From Nanobdellota archaeon (GTDB lineage: Archaea; Nanobdellota; Nanobdellia; SCGC-AAA011-G17; GW2011-AR17): a stretch of 32,431 nucleotides of DNA. The DNA is taken from positions 1 to 32,431 of the forward strand of contig DUKS01000011.1 of assembly GCA_013329215.1 (NCBI GenBank). Direction: 5' to 3'. A program made the translations under genes and the position numbers. The notes beneath the pieces were generated by a model, which searched no databases, had not been told where the DNA came from, and worked only from the letters and a program-made list of their open reading frames with translations. Of the stretch, positions 1-7,686 are shown in pieces (the first letter of the stretch is position 1; each line of letters opens with the position of its first letter).

Positions 1-141
1 GAACAGGTGGTTTTGCGAAAAATCTCTGGGTGCTTAAGAAATGAAAAAGGGATAACAGCCAATGAAACCATTATGAGCCTAATCACAACATGGAAGCAAA
101 ATGGCTTAAATCCCTTTACAGAGCTTAGAGCCGCCCTCTAA
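1..141 (+). mobile_element. C-terminal end of an IS66-like transposase (partial CDS)
   Basis: An open frame enters at base 1 and runs 46 codons to a TAA at 139-141. The peptide carries RKISGCLRNEKG followed by a TWKQNGLNPFTELRAAL-type ending. This resembles the C-terminal tail of IS66-family DDE transposases, where an R-x-S-G-x-x-R-x-x-x-G segment is followed by a helix with TWKxxGxxxxxEL. Only the tail is visible, so the catalytic core and the left end of the element lie outside the window. I could not identify a terminal inverted repeat in 142-168. The family call rests on a short motif; another transposase family is possible. Confidence 0.55.
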
Positions 142-168
142 GCTTTCCACATACGGCAATAGAATACA

Positions 169-176
169 TTTATAAA
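169..176 (+). promoter_or_regulatory. TATA box for the transglutaminase-like gene at 199
   Basis: A TTTATAAA box is centred 26.5 bases before the ATG at 199. Archaeal transcription starts about 26 bases after the box centre, so the mRNA should begin at the start codon. This excludes the ATG at 180, which reaches a stop after nine codons. Confidence 0.75.
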
Positions 177-198
177 TACATGGAAAATACCGGTTTGC

Positions 199-945
199 AT
201 GGGGCTTGACGAGTGCTCAGACGAATCTTTTGAAGGTGAATTAAGCGCGCTGAAAAAGCGAATGCACAGGAATAAGGTTCTCGGCGGGCTGGCTGGTGCG
301 GTTGTTGCCCTGGGGCTTTTAGCAGGGCATGCTATAATGTACCGTGAAGCTGCAAACGAGATGTGGGATATTGCGGTTGAAGAATCAATAAACAGGCCTT
401 CCGCGGCAGAGATTGAAGGTATTGCTAGGGGAGTAGATACTCCTGAAGATGCTTTTTCAAAAATAAATGCAGACATAGCGTTCGTATCGGATTTTGACAA
501 AATCAGGCTCGGGAGGCATTATTGGCTGTCTTTGCAGGAAACATACGGGGAAAGGCGGGGCGACTGTGCGGGCGGGGCAATCGCATTCGCAGCAATGCTA
601 AGCGACGACCCGAAATACAGCGTAAAGCTTGTATGCCTGCGAAGGCCGCAAGCAGACCGCCGGCCTAACCACATGATTGCGGCTTATGAAAGCAACGGGC
701 TCTGGGGTGCTGTGTCATTCAACAACAAGACTGCGAGCGGGGAAGAGCAGGAAATATTCATCCCGGCCTCATTTACAGACATTGGGTCTGTAATAGAATA
801 CTTTGACACTGAATATGCAGGCAGCATTTTTGAAAGCTATTTCACAGTAGGGTTTGATGAAGAAGAGCTCAAGTTTGGCAGGGGGCTGCATGATTCCGAG
901 CAGGATAGGTCGCCGCCGATTATGTTTGGGCAGGACGGAGATTAA
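199..945 (+). CDS. membrane-anchored transglutaminase-like protein
   Basis: 248 aa. Residues 1-27 are polar and basic near the membrane, 28-47 form one hydrophobic helix, and the rest should be extracytoplasmic (signal-anchor topology). Residues about 105-180 fit the papain-like transglutaminase core: Cys123 in GDCAGGA on a helix, His158 in PNHM, and an Asn/Asp position near SFNN (173-176). The family hydrolyses or cross-links peptide amides; the actual substrate is unknown. The TATA box lies 26.5 bases upstream, so the mRNA is leaderless and the ATG at 199 is well supported. It follows a transposase tail and precedes an unrelated gene with its own promoter. The third catalytic residue is unclear, so activity is uncertain. 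Confidence 0.6.
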   Translation: MGLDECSDESFEGELSALKKRMHRNKVLGGLAGAVVALGLLAGHAIMYREAANEMWDIAVEESINRPSAAEIEGIARGVDTPEDAFSKINADIAFVSDFDKIRLGRHYWLSLQETYGERRGDCAGGAIAFAAMLSDDPKYSVKLVCLRRPQADRRPNHMIAAYESNGLWGAVSFNNKTASGEEQEIFIPASFTDIGSVIEYFDTEYAGSIFESYFTVGFDEEELKFGRGLHDSEQDRSPPIMFGQDGD

Positions 946-969
946 CGAACATTTAAATAGGTAAGGGCA

Positions 970-976
970 TATATAA
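970..976 (+). promoter_or_regulatory. TATA box, leader and SD site for the gene at 1034
   Basis: TATATAA at 970-976 would start transcription near 999, leaving a leader of about 35 bases with an SD site GGGAG at 1024-1028, five bases before the ATG. A second box, TTTAAATA at 952-959, could give a longer leader. This differs from the leaderless layout of most neighbours. Confidence 0.5.
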
Positions 977-1033
977 CAAATAACAACGCAAAATTGCTTT
1001 GCAGCAGCCACAGAAACCTGTAAGGGAGAATAA

Positions 1034-2209
1034 ATGGAAACAAACAGATTCCAATCGCTTGTGCGCCAGGACTATGAATACATGAGGCGCGCTATTTCTC
1101 TCTGCATAAGCTATCGCGCAAGGGAGCTCCTTCTTATGCAATCAGTAGAAGGCCATGCGATACAGGGCGACGGGGCGTTCAAGGAAACAGTGTGTGTACT
1201 AAAAACAAGGGGGGGCAGGAAACGGAAGGTATACCTGAAGGAACAAAGAGAACCATTGAAGTTTCCTGAAACAACAATAGATGATGTAGTTAATGCACTG
1301 GGTCATGATACTGCAGCAATCAAAGAAGAAAGGCAGCAGCCCATAACTGCAGTGATAGACTTTTTCCACAGGCTCATGGCAGGGGAACAACTCACCAGCT
1401 ATACAGACAGAAACGGCAAACCCCTGTTTGGGATGACTTTTCTAGAGGGCATGAGATTGGAAAACCCGGCGCACACAATCATAGGCGGTTACTTTGGCGG
1501 AAGAATGGACAAGTATATCGGCTGGAGGCAGGAATCAGAAAAAGTATATGGCGTTCAAACCGGCGGCGGGGAATGCATAGGCATTAACAGGAGAAAAGCG
1601 AAAGAGGCAGGCATCGCGCTTGAGCAGCTTGCAACAAAAGAGCATACGCAGGAAGAAGTTGCTGCACTCATCGCAAAAGGAATCCTGTGCTGGGATGTGG
1701 AATCAGGCCCTGATATTGTAAGCGGGTATGTGAGGTGCAAGCAAGGATTTGGCACAAGCGACGACCTTGCTGTCTTGCTGGCTGGCCGCCTGTTCAGCTA
1801 TGACGCGGCAATCGGGCTTTTCCTTGCAGATGCGATTGACACATGGGACAAGTATGTGCCATTTATCCATAAAAGCGGGCAGGATGAGAAGCTTGGCGAA
1901 GAAATTTGTGGCCAAGCGGCAAGCATCAGCAAAAATGTCCCGCAATTCAGGCTGCCTGCAAAAGAAGAAGTCTTAAAGTTCATTGCATTAATTGCAGAGT
2001 CAAATTATGATGTTATGACAAGCAGCTCGCAGAGGTACTTTCTTCAGGTTCCAAGGTATTCAAAGCAATGCGCAATAGAAAGCTATATCAACTATATCCG
2101 CACATGGGAAAGAGGGTCTGAAATGCATGTGGGCCATCCACTAAGCGGGCTTTCAAATCACGGCATGTTTGACAGGTTCGAAGCAAAGTGTGAACAACTA
2201 TATAATTAG
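1034..2209 (+). CDS. protein of unknown function, 391 aa
   Basis: I do not recognise the family. It is a soluble-looking protein without a signal peptide or membrane helix. The N-terminal third is rich in Arg/Lys (GGRKRK near residue 60). A glycine-rich stretch, HTIIGGYFGGRMDKYIGW then TGGGECIGINRRK, lies around residues 140-190. An alpha-helical C-terminal half follows, with several isolated cysteines. The start is fixed by GGGAG five bases upstream. The gene ends in TAG and faces the minus-strand gene at 2217-2717 with seven bases between stops. The real coding frame is clear from length and codon use; no function is offered. Confidence 0.75.
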   Translation: METNRFQSLVRQDYEYMRRAISLCISYRARELLLMQSVEGHAIQGDGAFKETVCVLKTRGGRKRKVYLKEQREPLKFPETTIDDVVNALGHDTAAIKEERQQPITAVIDFFHRLMAGEQLTSYTDRNGKPLFGMTFLEGMRLENPAHTIIGGYFGGRMDKYIGWRQESEKVYGVQTGGGECIGINRRKAKEAGIALEQLATKEHTQEEVAALIAKGILCWDVESGPDIVSGYVRCKQGFGTSDDLAVLLAGRLFSYDAAIGLFLADAIDTWDKYVPFIHKSGQDEKLGEEICGQAASISKNVPQFRLPAKEEVLKFIALIAESNYDVMTSSSQRYFLQVPRYSKQCAIESYINYIRTWERGSEMHVGHPLSGLSNHGMFDRFEAKCEQLYN

Positions 2210-2216
2210 CAAGGCG

Positions 2217-2717
2217 TTAAAGGGCAAGCATCGCCTTATATCCTTCTTCAGGAAGCACTGCAATTACACAACCGTTCATGTCTGTTTGTGATGAGAATAC
2301 ATATGCTTCTCCGCTATCCTGCTTCCCGTTTGCATTGATGTCATAGTAATACTGGTTCTGCAGGAAATCCCCTTCACTGCACAATGAGCCATTCGACTGC
2401 ACCGTGATCGTGCTGATAAGCTTCAGCCTTTGGTTGCCATATCCCGGAATAGGGGCCTGTGTAAAATATATTTCCTTTCCCGGAAGGAAAGAGCCTGAAA
2501 CCGCACCCGTGGCCTTGTCTGTTGTGTTTGCGACAGCAATATACGAGGCAACCACGCCGCGGCTTTCTGCAACAGCAAAACCAGTAATGTTTGCCTCGCC
2601 CCTGAACGCAAAAAAAGCTATCGCGCACAGGAATAATACATTTATTGAGATTATGACTGCGTTTTTCACATAAATAATGTTTATATTCCTGCTTTTATGC
2701 TTTGCCGTCTTTGCCAT
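2217..2717 (-). CDS. secreted or membrane-anchored protein with a Ca-binding-like loop
   Basis: 166 aa. A short basic N-terminus is followed by a hydrophobic helix at about 19-38 and then an ITGF motif. In my experience that hydrophobic-helix plus (I/A)TGF signature is common at the N-termini of secreted proteins in DPANN-type archaea, and the metalloprotease at 17663 also has ATGF. The mature part contains D-I-N-A-N-G-K-Q-D-S-G-E (126-137), an EF-hand or thrombospondin-type calcium loop. Two cysteines (113 and near 152) could form a disulfide. The start is uncertain: the only in-frame ATG is at 2717, but the TATA box at 2733-2740 is centred only about 20 bases upstream. A GTG at 2669 is an alternative that keeps the helix. 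Confidence 0.6.
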   Translation of the reverse strand: MAKTAKHKSRNINIIYVKNAVIISINVLFLCAIAFFAFRGEANITGFAVAESRGVVASYIAVANTTDKATGAVSGSFLPGKEIYFTQAPIPGYGNQRLKLISTITVQSNGSLCSEGDFLQNQYYYDINANGKQDSGEAYVFSSQTDMNGCVIAVLPEEGYKAMLAL

Positions 2718-2732
2718 GCTTGGTTGGAAATG

Positions 2733-2740
2733 TTTATAAA
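2733..2740. promoter_or_regulatory. self-complementary TATA box between two divergent genes
   Basis: TTTATAAA is a perfect palindrome. Its centre is 26.5 bases before the histone ATG (2763), ideal for a leaderless histone mRNA. It is about 20 bases before the divergent ATG at 2717. No other convincing box serves the minus-strand gene apart from an ATATAAA at 2680-2686, so one box may serve both directions. Confidence 0.6.
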
Positions 2741-2762
2741 GAATTCAGGCATAGGAATAGAC

Positions 2763-2975
2763 ATGGCAAATAAATACATACTGTCGGCGTCTGCAATGGA
2801 AAAGCTGCTGAAAAAGGCGGGCGCCCCAAGGGTTGCCGAAGATGCAAAAGAAGAACTAACCAGGGTGCTTGAAGAGCATGCACTAAAGCTTGGGCAGAAT
2901 GCAGTAAGGCTTTCCGCGCATGCAGGCAGGAAGACCGTAAAAGCAGTTGATGTGCGCGAAGCTGTCAGGCAATAA
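2763..2975 (+). CDS. archaeal histone
   Basis: 70 aa, one histone fold (helix-loop-helix-loop-helix), the usual size of HMf-type archaeal histones. Diagnostic features are a short N-terminal helix, AGAPRV-x-x-DA before the long central helix, and the HAGRKTVKAVDV segment near residues 50-61, nearly the HMf consensus for loop 2 and the start of the last helix. It dimerises and wraps DNA in the cytoplasm. A longer reading with 22 extra residues is open upstream, but the TATA box centred 26.5 bases before 2763 sets the start at this ATG. Its last codons overlap the convergent gene ending at 2965. Confidence 0.95.
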   Translation: MANKYILSASAMEKLLKKAGAPRVAEDAKEELTRVLEEHALKLGQNAVRLSAHAGRKTVKAVDVREAVRQ

Positions 2976-3651
2976 AGTCAGCTTCTTTCCTGGTTTCCTT
3001 GCCGTCTATGGTAACAATTCTTACAATTTTTCCTTTTCTCTTTGCCTCAAGCCTTGCCTTTGCAGGGTCGGCTTTAAGCTCGGGAGTGAGGACAATTTCA
3101 TTTATGTACAGTATATGCTTTATCTCAAGCTTCTGGAACTCCTGCTTTACATCCCATGCAAACTCATCAAGCAAATCCAAAGGCAAAGTTGCTGAGCAGA
3201 AACCCGGTTTTATGGCGCCGCCCGGCTTGGGCAGGCTTTTGCCTGCTTTCAGGCTCATCTCTGATGACTTTACGTTAAGCAAAAGGAATGCAGACGAGAA
3301 TTTGTCATACAGGCGCCTCAACTGCTCAGGCGAAAATTCTGCAGAGATTTCTGCTGTGAACAGTTTCCCCCTTTTTGAGTAATTCACCGCCTCGCAGAAG
3401 GGGTCAAGCTCTGGCTTGAAGTCTCTGGCCATGATAATTTTCCCGGAAACAGATGCAGTCTCCCTCATACGCTCTGCTATTATTCCCACAAAATCATTTG
3501 CAAAATCATAGCTTGACTTTACTTTAAAATTATTCCTTCCTTTTGTTATTTCAAACAGGAACCTATCATATTCGCCTTTTCCGTATCTTACAAACTTGTA
3601 GTGTGCCTGGCCGTCTGTTTTTCCGACAAGCATCTGTTTTAGTATATTCAT
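2965..3651 (-). CDS. conserved-looking protein of unknown function, 228 aa
   Basis: I do not recognise a named family. The protein is soluble and mixed alpha/beta. It opens with basic/aromatic strands (HYKFVRYGKGEYDRF) that could fold as a small beta domain, has a Pro/Gly-rich linker (KPGGAIKPG) near 145-155, and ends in a Lys/Arg-rich stretch (KARLEAKRKGK). The start is the ATG at 3651: AAGGAGG at 3660-3666 lies eight bases upstream, inside the preceding gene. A GTG at 3657 is also in frame but only two bases from that SD site. The gene is the second of a two-gene unit with the membrane protein at 3654-4727, so they are probably cotranscribed and may work together. Confidence 0.7.
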   Translation of the reverse strand: MNILKQMLVGKTDGQAHYKFVRYGKGEYDRFLFEITKGRNNFKVKSSYDFANDFVGIIAERMRETASVSGKIIMARDFKPELDPFCEAVNYSKRGKLFTAEISAEFSPEQLRRLYDKFSSAFLLLNVKSSEMSLKAGKSLPKPGGAIKPGFCSATLPLDLLDEFAWDVKQEFQKLEIKHILYINEIVLTPELKADPAKARLEAKRKGKIVRIVTIDGKETRKEADFIA

Positions 3652-3653
3652 GC

Positions 3654-4727
3654 TCACAGCCTCCTTAAGATTGACTCTGCGAAGCTTATCAATGATTCGG
3701 CATCCTGCCTTGTAAGCTCTGAAGAGCGGTATGCAGCTTCGCGATAGTCCGTAAGGTAAGATAATATGTCCGACTTCAGGCCGGCTTCAATGCCGTAATG
3801 GTCCAGCTTTTTCTCAGCCTGCTCTGCAGAAAGCCCCTTCAGCCTGAATGACTTTGAAAGGAATGAGTTCATCGCAAGAAGCGTATCCTTGTATGCCTTG
3901 GAGGGTGTTTGCTTTCCAAGCATGCGCCTTATCTGTTTGAGTTCTGCAGCCGCTCCTGACTTGTCTATAGAAAGCTTAACCGCCTCCTTCTTTTTCGGCG
4001 CAAAAAGCGAGGACCTAAGCGGGCCTGAAACCAAATAGTGCACGTAAAATCCAAGTATGAGTATGGTGCCAATCCCAAGTATTACCAGCGCCAGAAATAT
4101 TGTATCGCCCGGCTGCCGGTATTCTGCAAGCGTGATATTCTCCTGCTTGGTATGGAAGTCAAGCGCAACCGAAGGCAGCGTGCTCTTTTCCTCCATTGAA
4201 AAATCTATTGTTGCCTCATTGTTGATGTCAACTGAAAGCGCATCCTCTGAAAGGGATGACGCAATAACAACAGGCTCTTTCGCAAGGTTGCCTACGATTG
4301 TTTCATACTGTTCCTGCGTGAATGCGTCAGATATCAGCGCAATCTTATCCTTTGATGTGACTTCGGTCAGGTCCCTGATTCTCGGAACAAAAATCTTCGG
4401 CTGCTTTTCTGTTTCATCATCCAGGTATTCCTCTGCTATTGCAAACACAACCTCCTCAATGCCCCTCCAGTCTGGGTCAAACGGCGTAAGCGTTGCAATG
4501 CCGTCAGAACTTATCTCCACCCTTATATGCTGGGTCTTGGCTGCAACAAAATTCGCCTTTCTCCCGAAATAATCAACAAGGTTGAGCTGTATTGTGTCAT
4601 TGCCTGAGACAGCGTGGAACTCTATTGACATCCTGTTCTCCACTGTTGACGGCACTTCAGGTCCTGTTTGCGCAACAGCAGGATATACGACTAAAGCAAG
4701 CAGCACAAGCAAAATCGCCTTTTTCAT
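3654..4727 (-). CDS. secreted membrane protein with a cytoplasmic helical domain, unknown function
   Basis: 357 aa. A signal peptide (MKKAILLVLLALVVYPAVAQ) opens the protein. An extracytoplasmic beta-rich region follows (about 20-205). One membrane helix at about 208-232 is followed by a cytoplasmic, Lys-rich, helical domain of about 125 aa ending in SLISFAESILRRL. The overall plan resembles BatD/DUF4129-type proteins, but I see no decisive motif and leave it unnamed. The start is the ATG at 4727: the box at 4751-4758 is centred 27.5 bases upstream, whereas the ATG at 4745 would be only 10 bases away. It is the promoter-proximal gene of a pair with 2965-3651. Confidence 0.65.
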   Translation of the reverse strand: MKKAILLVLLALVVYPAVAQTGPEVPSTVENRMSIEFHAVSGNDTIQLNLVDYFGRKANFVAAKTQHIRVEISSDGIATLTPFDPDWRGIEEVVFAIAEEYLDDETEKQPKIFVPRIRDLTEVTSKDKIALISDAFTQEQYETIVGNLAKEPVVIASSLSEDALSVDINNEATIDFSMEEKSTLPSVALDFHTKQENITLAEYRQPGDTIFLALVILGIGTILILGFYVHYLVSGPLRSSLFAPKKKEAVKLSIDKSGAAAELKQIRRMLGKQTPSKAYKDTLLAMNSFLSKSFRLKGLSAEQAEKKLDHYGIEAGLKSDILSYLTDYREAAYRSSELTRQDAESLISFAESILRRL

Positions 4728-4750
4728 ATTATGGTTTAAAGCCATTGGCT

Positions 4751-4758
4751 TTTATATA
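4751..4758 (-). promoter_or_regulatory. TATA box for the two-gene unit 4727-2965
   Basis: On the minus strand the box reads TATATAAA, centred 27.5 bases before the ATG at 4727. Between it and the divergent box at 4837 the DNA contains a tandem ACTTGCC repeat near 4809-4822 and nothing else I can name. Confidence 0.7.
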
Positions 4759-4836
4759 GTTTACTGCATCGGGCTTGCCAGGCATCTCGCTTTGCTCCAG
4801 CCCCCACCACTTGCCACTTGCCATACACGCAAAGGC

Positions 4837-4844
4837 TTTATAAG
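4837..4844 (+). promoter_or_regulatory. TATA box for the Cas4-like nuclease gene
   Basis: TTTATAAG centred 27.5 bases before the ATG at 4868, indicating a leaderless mRNA. Confidence 0.7.
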
Positions 4845-4867
4845 CTCCATATAATTCCTATAGCTAA

Positions 4868-5677
4868 ATGATGAGCGTAAGCGCATTAACTTCGTATCTT
4901 TACTGCCGGCGCAAGACATACCTCAACTATGTGCTTAAGATATACGGGGCAGGGAAAAAAGAGGTTCTTTCAGGCAGGATAAAGCATGAAGTGATTGACT
5001 ATGTGAACAAGAACGAAAAAGAGATAGTCGAAGCTATATACGGAGGCTCGCAGGATGACATCGAGCTGGTTTACAGGGGCAATTATTTCAGGGCATTGAA
5101 CTCAATAATTGAAAAGCACAAGGCAGAGATTGAAAAGTTCAGGCAGAAGAAGGAAGATGCTGTTGCAGAGACCTGGCCTGTGCTCCTGAAAGAGGCAAAG
5201 GTAAGGGCAAGGAATGTATTTGATTTTATGCAAAAGCACAAACTGGCCGGGAAAGAGCTTTGGGAAAGGCTTACGCCAAAATACATTTCAGAAGTGCCTG
5301 TTGCTTCATTTTCACTCGGGCTAAACGGCAAGATAGACAAGGTTGAAATGCACTCGGAAGACTGTTTTATTCCATTTGAATTAAAAACAGGAAAAGCGCC
5401 GAAAGAAGGGATGTGGGACAACCACAGGATACAGCTGGCATGCTATATCATGCTTTTGAAGGAGAAATATGCTGCTGTCAATGAGGGGTTTCTTGAGTAT
5501 TTGGATGCAGGCGACAGGAGGAAGGTCGTCCTGAACCCGTTTATAGAGGATGAAGTGAAAACCCTTATCGTGAAAGTGAAAGATTTGCTGGATTCTTCTG
5601 TGCCGCCTGAGAAAGACGGGAATGAGGCAAAGTGCGCAAAATGCGAGCTATGCGAGCAGTGCTCTGCACTGAAGTGA
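4868..5677 (+). CDS. stand-alone Cas4-like PD-(D/E)XK nuclease with Fe-S cluster cysteines
   Basis: 269 aa. The Cas4/RecB-type layout is complete: Cys13 in SYLYCRRKTYL at the N-terminus; His40 in the first helix; the nuclease core with Asp157 (GKID), then Glu171-x-Lys173 (FELKTGK) and Gln189 in the QxxxY-like helix (QLACY); and a C-terminal cysteine cluster C256, C259, C262, C265. Cas4 proteins bind a 4Fe-4S cluster with one N-terminal and three C-terminal cysteines and cut or resect DNA ends. No CRISPR array or other cas gene is visible here, so this is probably a housekeeping or solo member in DNA repair rather than spacer acquisition. One extra C-terminal cysteine is present. Its stop codon abuts the convergent RSH stop with no intervening base. 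Confidence 0.82.
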   Translation: MMSVSALTSYLYCRRKTYLNYVLKIYGAGKKEVLSGRIKHEVIDYVNKNEKEIVEAIYGGSQDDIELVYRGNYFRALNSIIEKHKAEIEKFRQKKEDAVAETWPVLLKEAKVRARNVFDFMQKHKLAGKELWERLTPKYISEVPVASFSLGLNGKIDKVEMHSEDCFIPFELKTGKAPKEGMWDNHRIQLACYIMLLKEKYAAVNEGFLEYLDAGDRRKVVLNPFIEDEVKTLIVKVKDLLDSSVPPEKDGNEAKCAKCELCEQCSALK

Positions 5678-7603
5678 TTATCTCTCTATCTCCCCTATAT
5701 ACACTTTCTTCACGTCTTTTATCCTTTTTATTCTTTTAACAACATCCTGCAGGTGCTGAAGCCCTTTTGATTCCAGTGTAAAGCTGCACTGGACCATCTC
5801 ATTGGATATTGGCTTTGCGCTTGCAGACTTTATCGGCGTCTGCATGGATACAAGCGAATTAAGGATTTCTGCGAACAGGCCGGTCCTGTTTATTGCGTCA
5901 ACCTTTACTTCAACAGTAACACCGCTTACGTCTATCCACGATGCGTCAAGCTTTGACTTTCCGCCCCTTGCAAGCTTTTTGATGTTATGGCAGCCAAGCC
6001 TGTGCACCATCACTTTTCCTGTTTTTGCCGCAAGCGCAACTATCGGGTCGCCGGGCAGGGGATGGCAGCATTTTGCTATCCTAAGCTTTGGGTTGCATAT
6101 CCCTGCAACATTGATAATGCACTCTTCCAGCTCTTTCTTTTCCTCGACAACTGCAGCCGGCGCCTTTGCAGGCACTTTATGCTCTTTTTCAACAAACTGC
6201 CTTATCTTTGTCTTTGCCTTTGATGTCACAACAAACTTCAGCCAGTCCCTCGACGGCCTTTGCAGCTTTGATGTGAGGATTTCAACCTGGTCGCCGTTCT
6301 TTATCTGCGTCCTCAAAGGCACAAATTTACCGTTGACTTTTGCGCCTATGCAGCGGTCCCCTACGCTTGTGTGCACTGCATAAGCAAAATCTATTGCACA
6401 CGCGCCCTTTGGCAGTGATATTGAATCGCCCCTGGGTGTAAACGCAAATATCTCATCCTCAAAAAAGTCAACGTGCAGCATTTCCATGAACTCCTTTGAG
6501 TCCCTCATTTCCTTCTGCCACTGCAGGATTTGCTTCAGCCAATCGAGCTTGCTGTCAAACTTCTGGTCGCCATATACTCCCTTGTATTTCCAGTGCGCTG
6601 CAATGCCTCCCTCTGCAATCTTGTCCATTTCCTCAGTCCTGACCTGTATTTCAACAGGCTGGCCTTCAACCATCACCGCGGTGTGTAGGGACTGGTACAT
6701 GTTGGGCTTGGGCATTGCAATATAATCGTCAAACTCCTCAGGGATTGGCTTCCACAGGTTATGGACAACACCGATTACTTCATAGCATTCTTTTATTGAT
6801 TTTGCAATAACCCTTAATGCAACTTGGTCATATACTGATTCAAAGCAGCAGCCTTTTCGCTTCATTTTCTTGTAAATGCTGTATATGTGCTTGGGCCTTC
6901 CGTACACTGCAACAGGCGCAACCCCGTTTTTGACAAGCTCAGCCACAAGTATTGATTTTATCCTTTCAATCTCCTTTTCCCTCTGCCTCATGCCCTTGTT
7001 CAGCCTTTCTTTTATGTCCCTGAAAATCATCGGCTCGAGCTGCTCAAAAGCAAGGTCTTCCATCTCGGATTTGATTGAATGCAAGCCAAGCTTGTATGCA
7101 ATCGGCGCATAGACATCCATCGCCTCTTTCGCTATCCTTTTCCTCCTTTCCTCCCTTAATGAGCCTATGGTCCTCATATTATGGAGCCTGTCAGCAAGCT
7201 TTATGAAAATAATCCTTATGTCCCTTGCGCTGGCCATTATGACTTTTCTTATGCTTTCAGCGCTTCTTGCCTCCTTGTCCGGGATATCCATCTTTGTTAT
7301 CTTTGTCAGGCCGTCAACAAGCGCCGCAACCTCCTCCCCAAACTCTTTTTTTATTTCAGCCAGCGAAATATCAGTGTCTTCAACAGTGTCATGCAGCAGC
7401 GCCGCGACAATTGAAGGCTCATCCATGTTCAGGCCTGCAAGAATGTAAGCAACATGCAGGGGGTGCTGTATGTAAGGCTCGCCGGAATCCCTCAGCTGGT
7501 CGCCATGGCATTTCTTTGCAAACTCATATGCCCTTTTTACCAGCTCAGTGTCAGCCTTTGAATTGTTTTTGCGTACAGAATCAACGATATCCAGGATGCG
7601 CAT
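5678..7603 (-). CDS. long RelA/SpoT homologue (ppGpp synthetase/hydrolase)
   Basis: 641 aa, the full bacterial long-RSH architecture. The HD hydrolase domain (1-150) has His47, HD 71-72, ED 75-76 and ADRLHN at 137-142, so the hydrolase looks intact. The synthetase domain (about 230-345) has YGRPKHIYSIYKK, Asp259, EFDD at 290-293 and PKPNMYQSLHT. A TGS domain spans about 384-445, a zinc-finger region contains Cys512-Cys513-His514 and Cys538-His539, and an ACT domain closes the protein at 562-640. Long RSH proteins make and degrade (p)ppGpp in response to amino-acid starvation on ribosomes. They are rare in archaea, so a bacterial origin is likely. EFDD is the acidic EXDD form typical of RelA, here combined with a seemingly active hydrolase. 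The TATA box at 7627-7632 lies 26.5 bases upstream, an archaeal-style promoter. Confidence 0.95.
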   Translation of the reverse strand: MRILDIVDSVRKNNSKADTELVKRAYEFAKKCHGDQLRDSGEPYIQHPLHVAYILAGLNMDEPSIVAALLHDTVEDTDISLAEIKKEFGEEVAALVDGLTKITKMDIPDKEARSAESIRKVIMASARDIRIIFIKLADRLHNMRTIGSLREERRKRIAKEAMDVYAPIAYKLGLHSIKSEMEDLAFEQLEPMIFRDIKERLNKGMRQREKEIERIKSILVAELVKNGVAPVAVYGRPKHIYSIYKKMKRKGCCFESVYDQVALRVIAKSIKECYEVIGVVHNLWKPIPEEFDDYIAMPKPNMYQSLHTAVMVEGQPVEIQVRTEEMDKIAEGGIAAHWKYKGVYGDQKFDSKLDWLKQILQWQKEMRDSKEFMEMLHVDFFEDEIFAFTPRGDSISLPKGACAIDFAYAVHTSVGDRCIGAKVNGKFVPLRTQIKNGDQVEILTSKLQRPSRDWLKFVVTSKAKTKIRQFVEKEHKVPAKAPAAVVEEKKELEECIINVAGICNPKLRIAKCCHPLPGDPIVALAAKTGKVMVHRLGCHNIKKLARGGKSKLDASWIDVSGVTVEVKVDAINRTGLFAEILNSLVSMQTPIKSASAKPISNEMVQCSFTLESKGLQHLQDVVKRIKRIKDVKKVYIGEIER

Positions 7604-7626
7604 GCAGGAATAAATGCCTTATTCTA

Positions 7627-7664
7627 TTTAAATAGATTGCCTGCTGGCTGGTAAAGTTTATATT
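7627..7664. promoter_or_regulatory. divergent promoters of the RSH and E1-like genes
   Basis: Two boxes occupy the 83-base gap. TTTAAA at 7627-7632 is centred 26.5 bases before the RSH start (minus strand). TTTATATT at 7657-7664 is centred 26.5 bases before the E1-like ATG at 7687 (plus strand). Both mRNAs should be leaderless. Confidence 0.75.
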
Positions 7665-7686
7665 CTAATCAATATTCGTTCTTAGC

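Noticed and set aside
4868-5677. CRISPR locus around the Cas4-like gene
   Set aside because: No array of regularly spaced repeats and no other cas gene could be seen.
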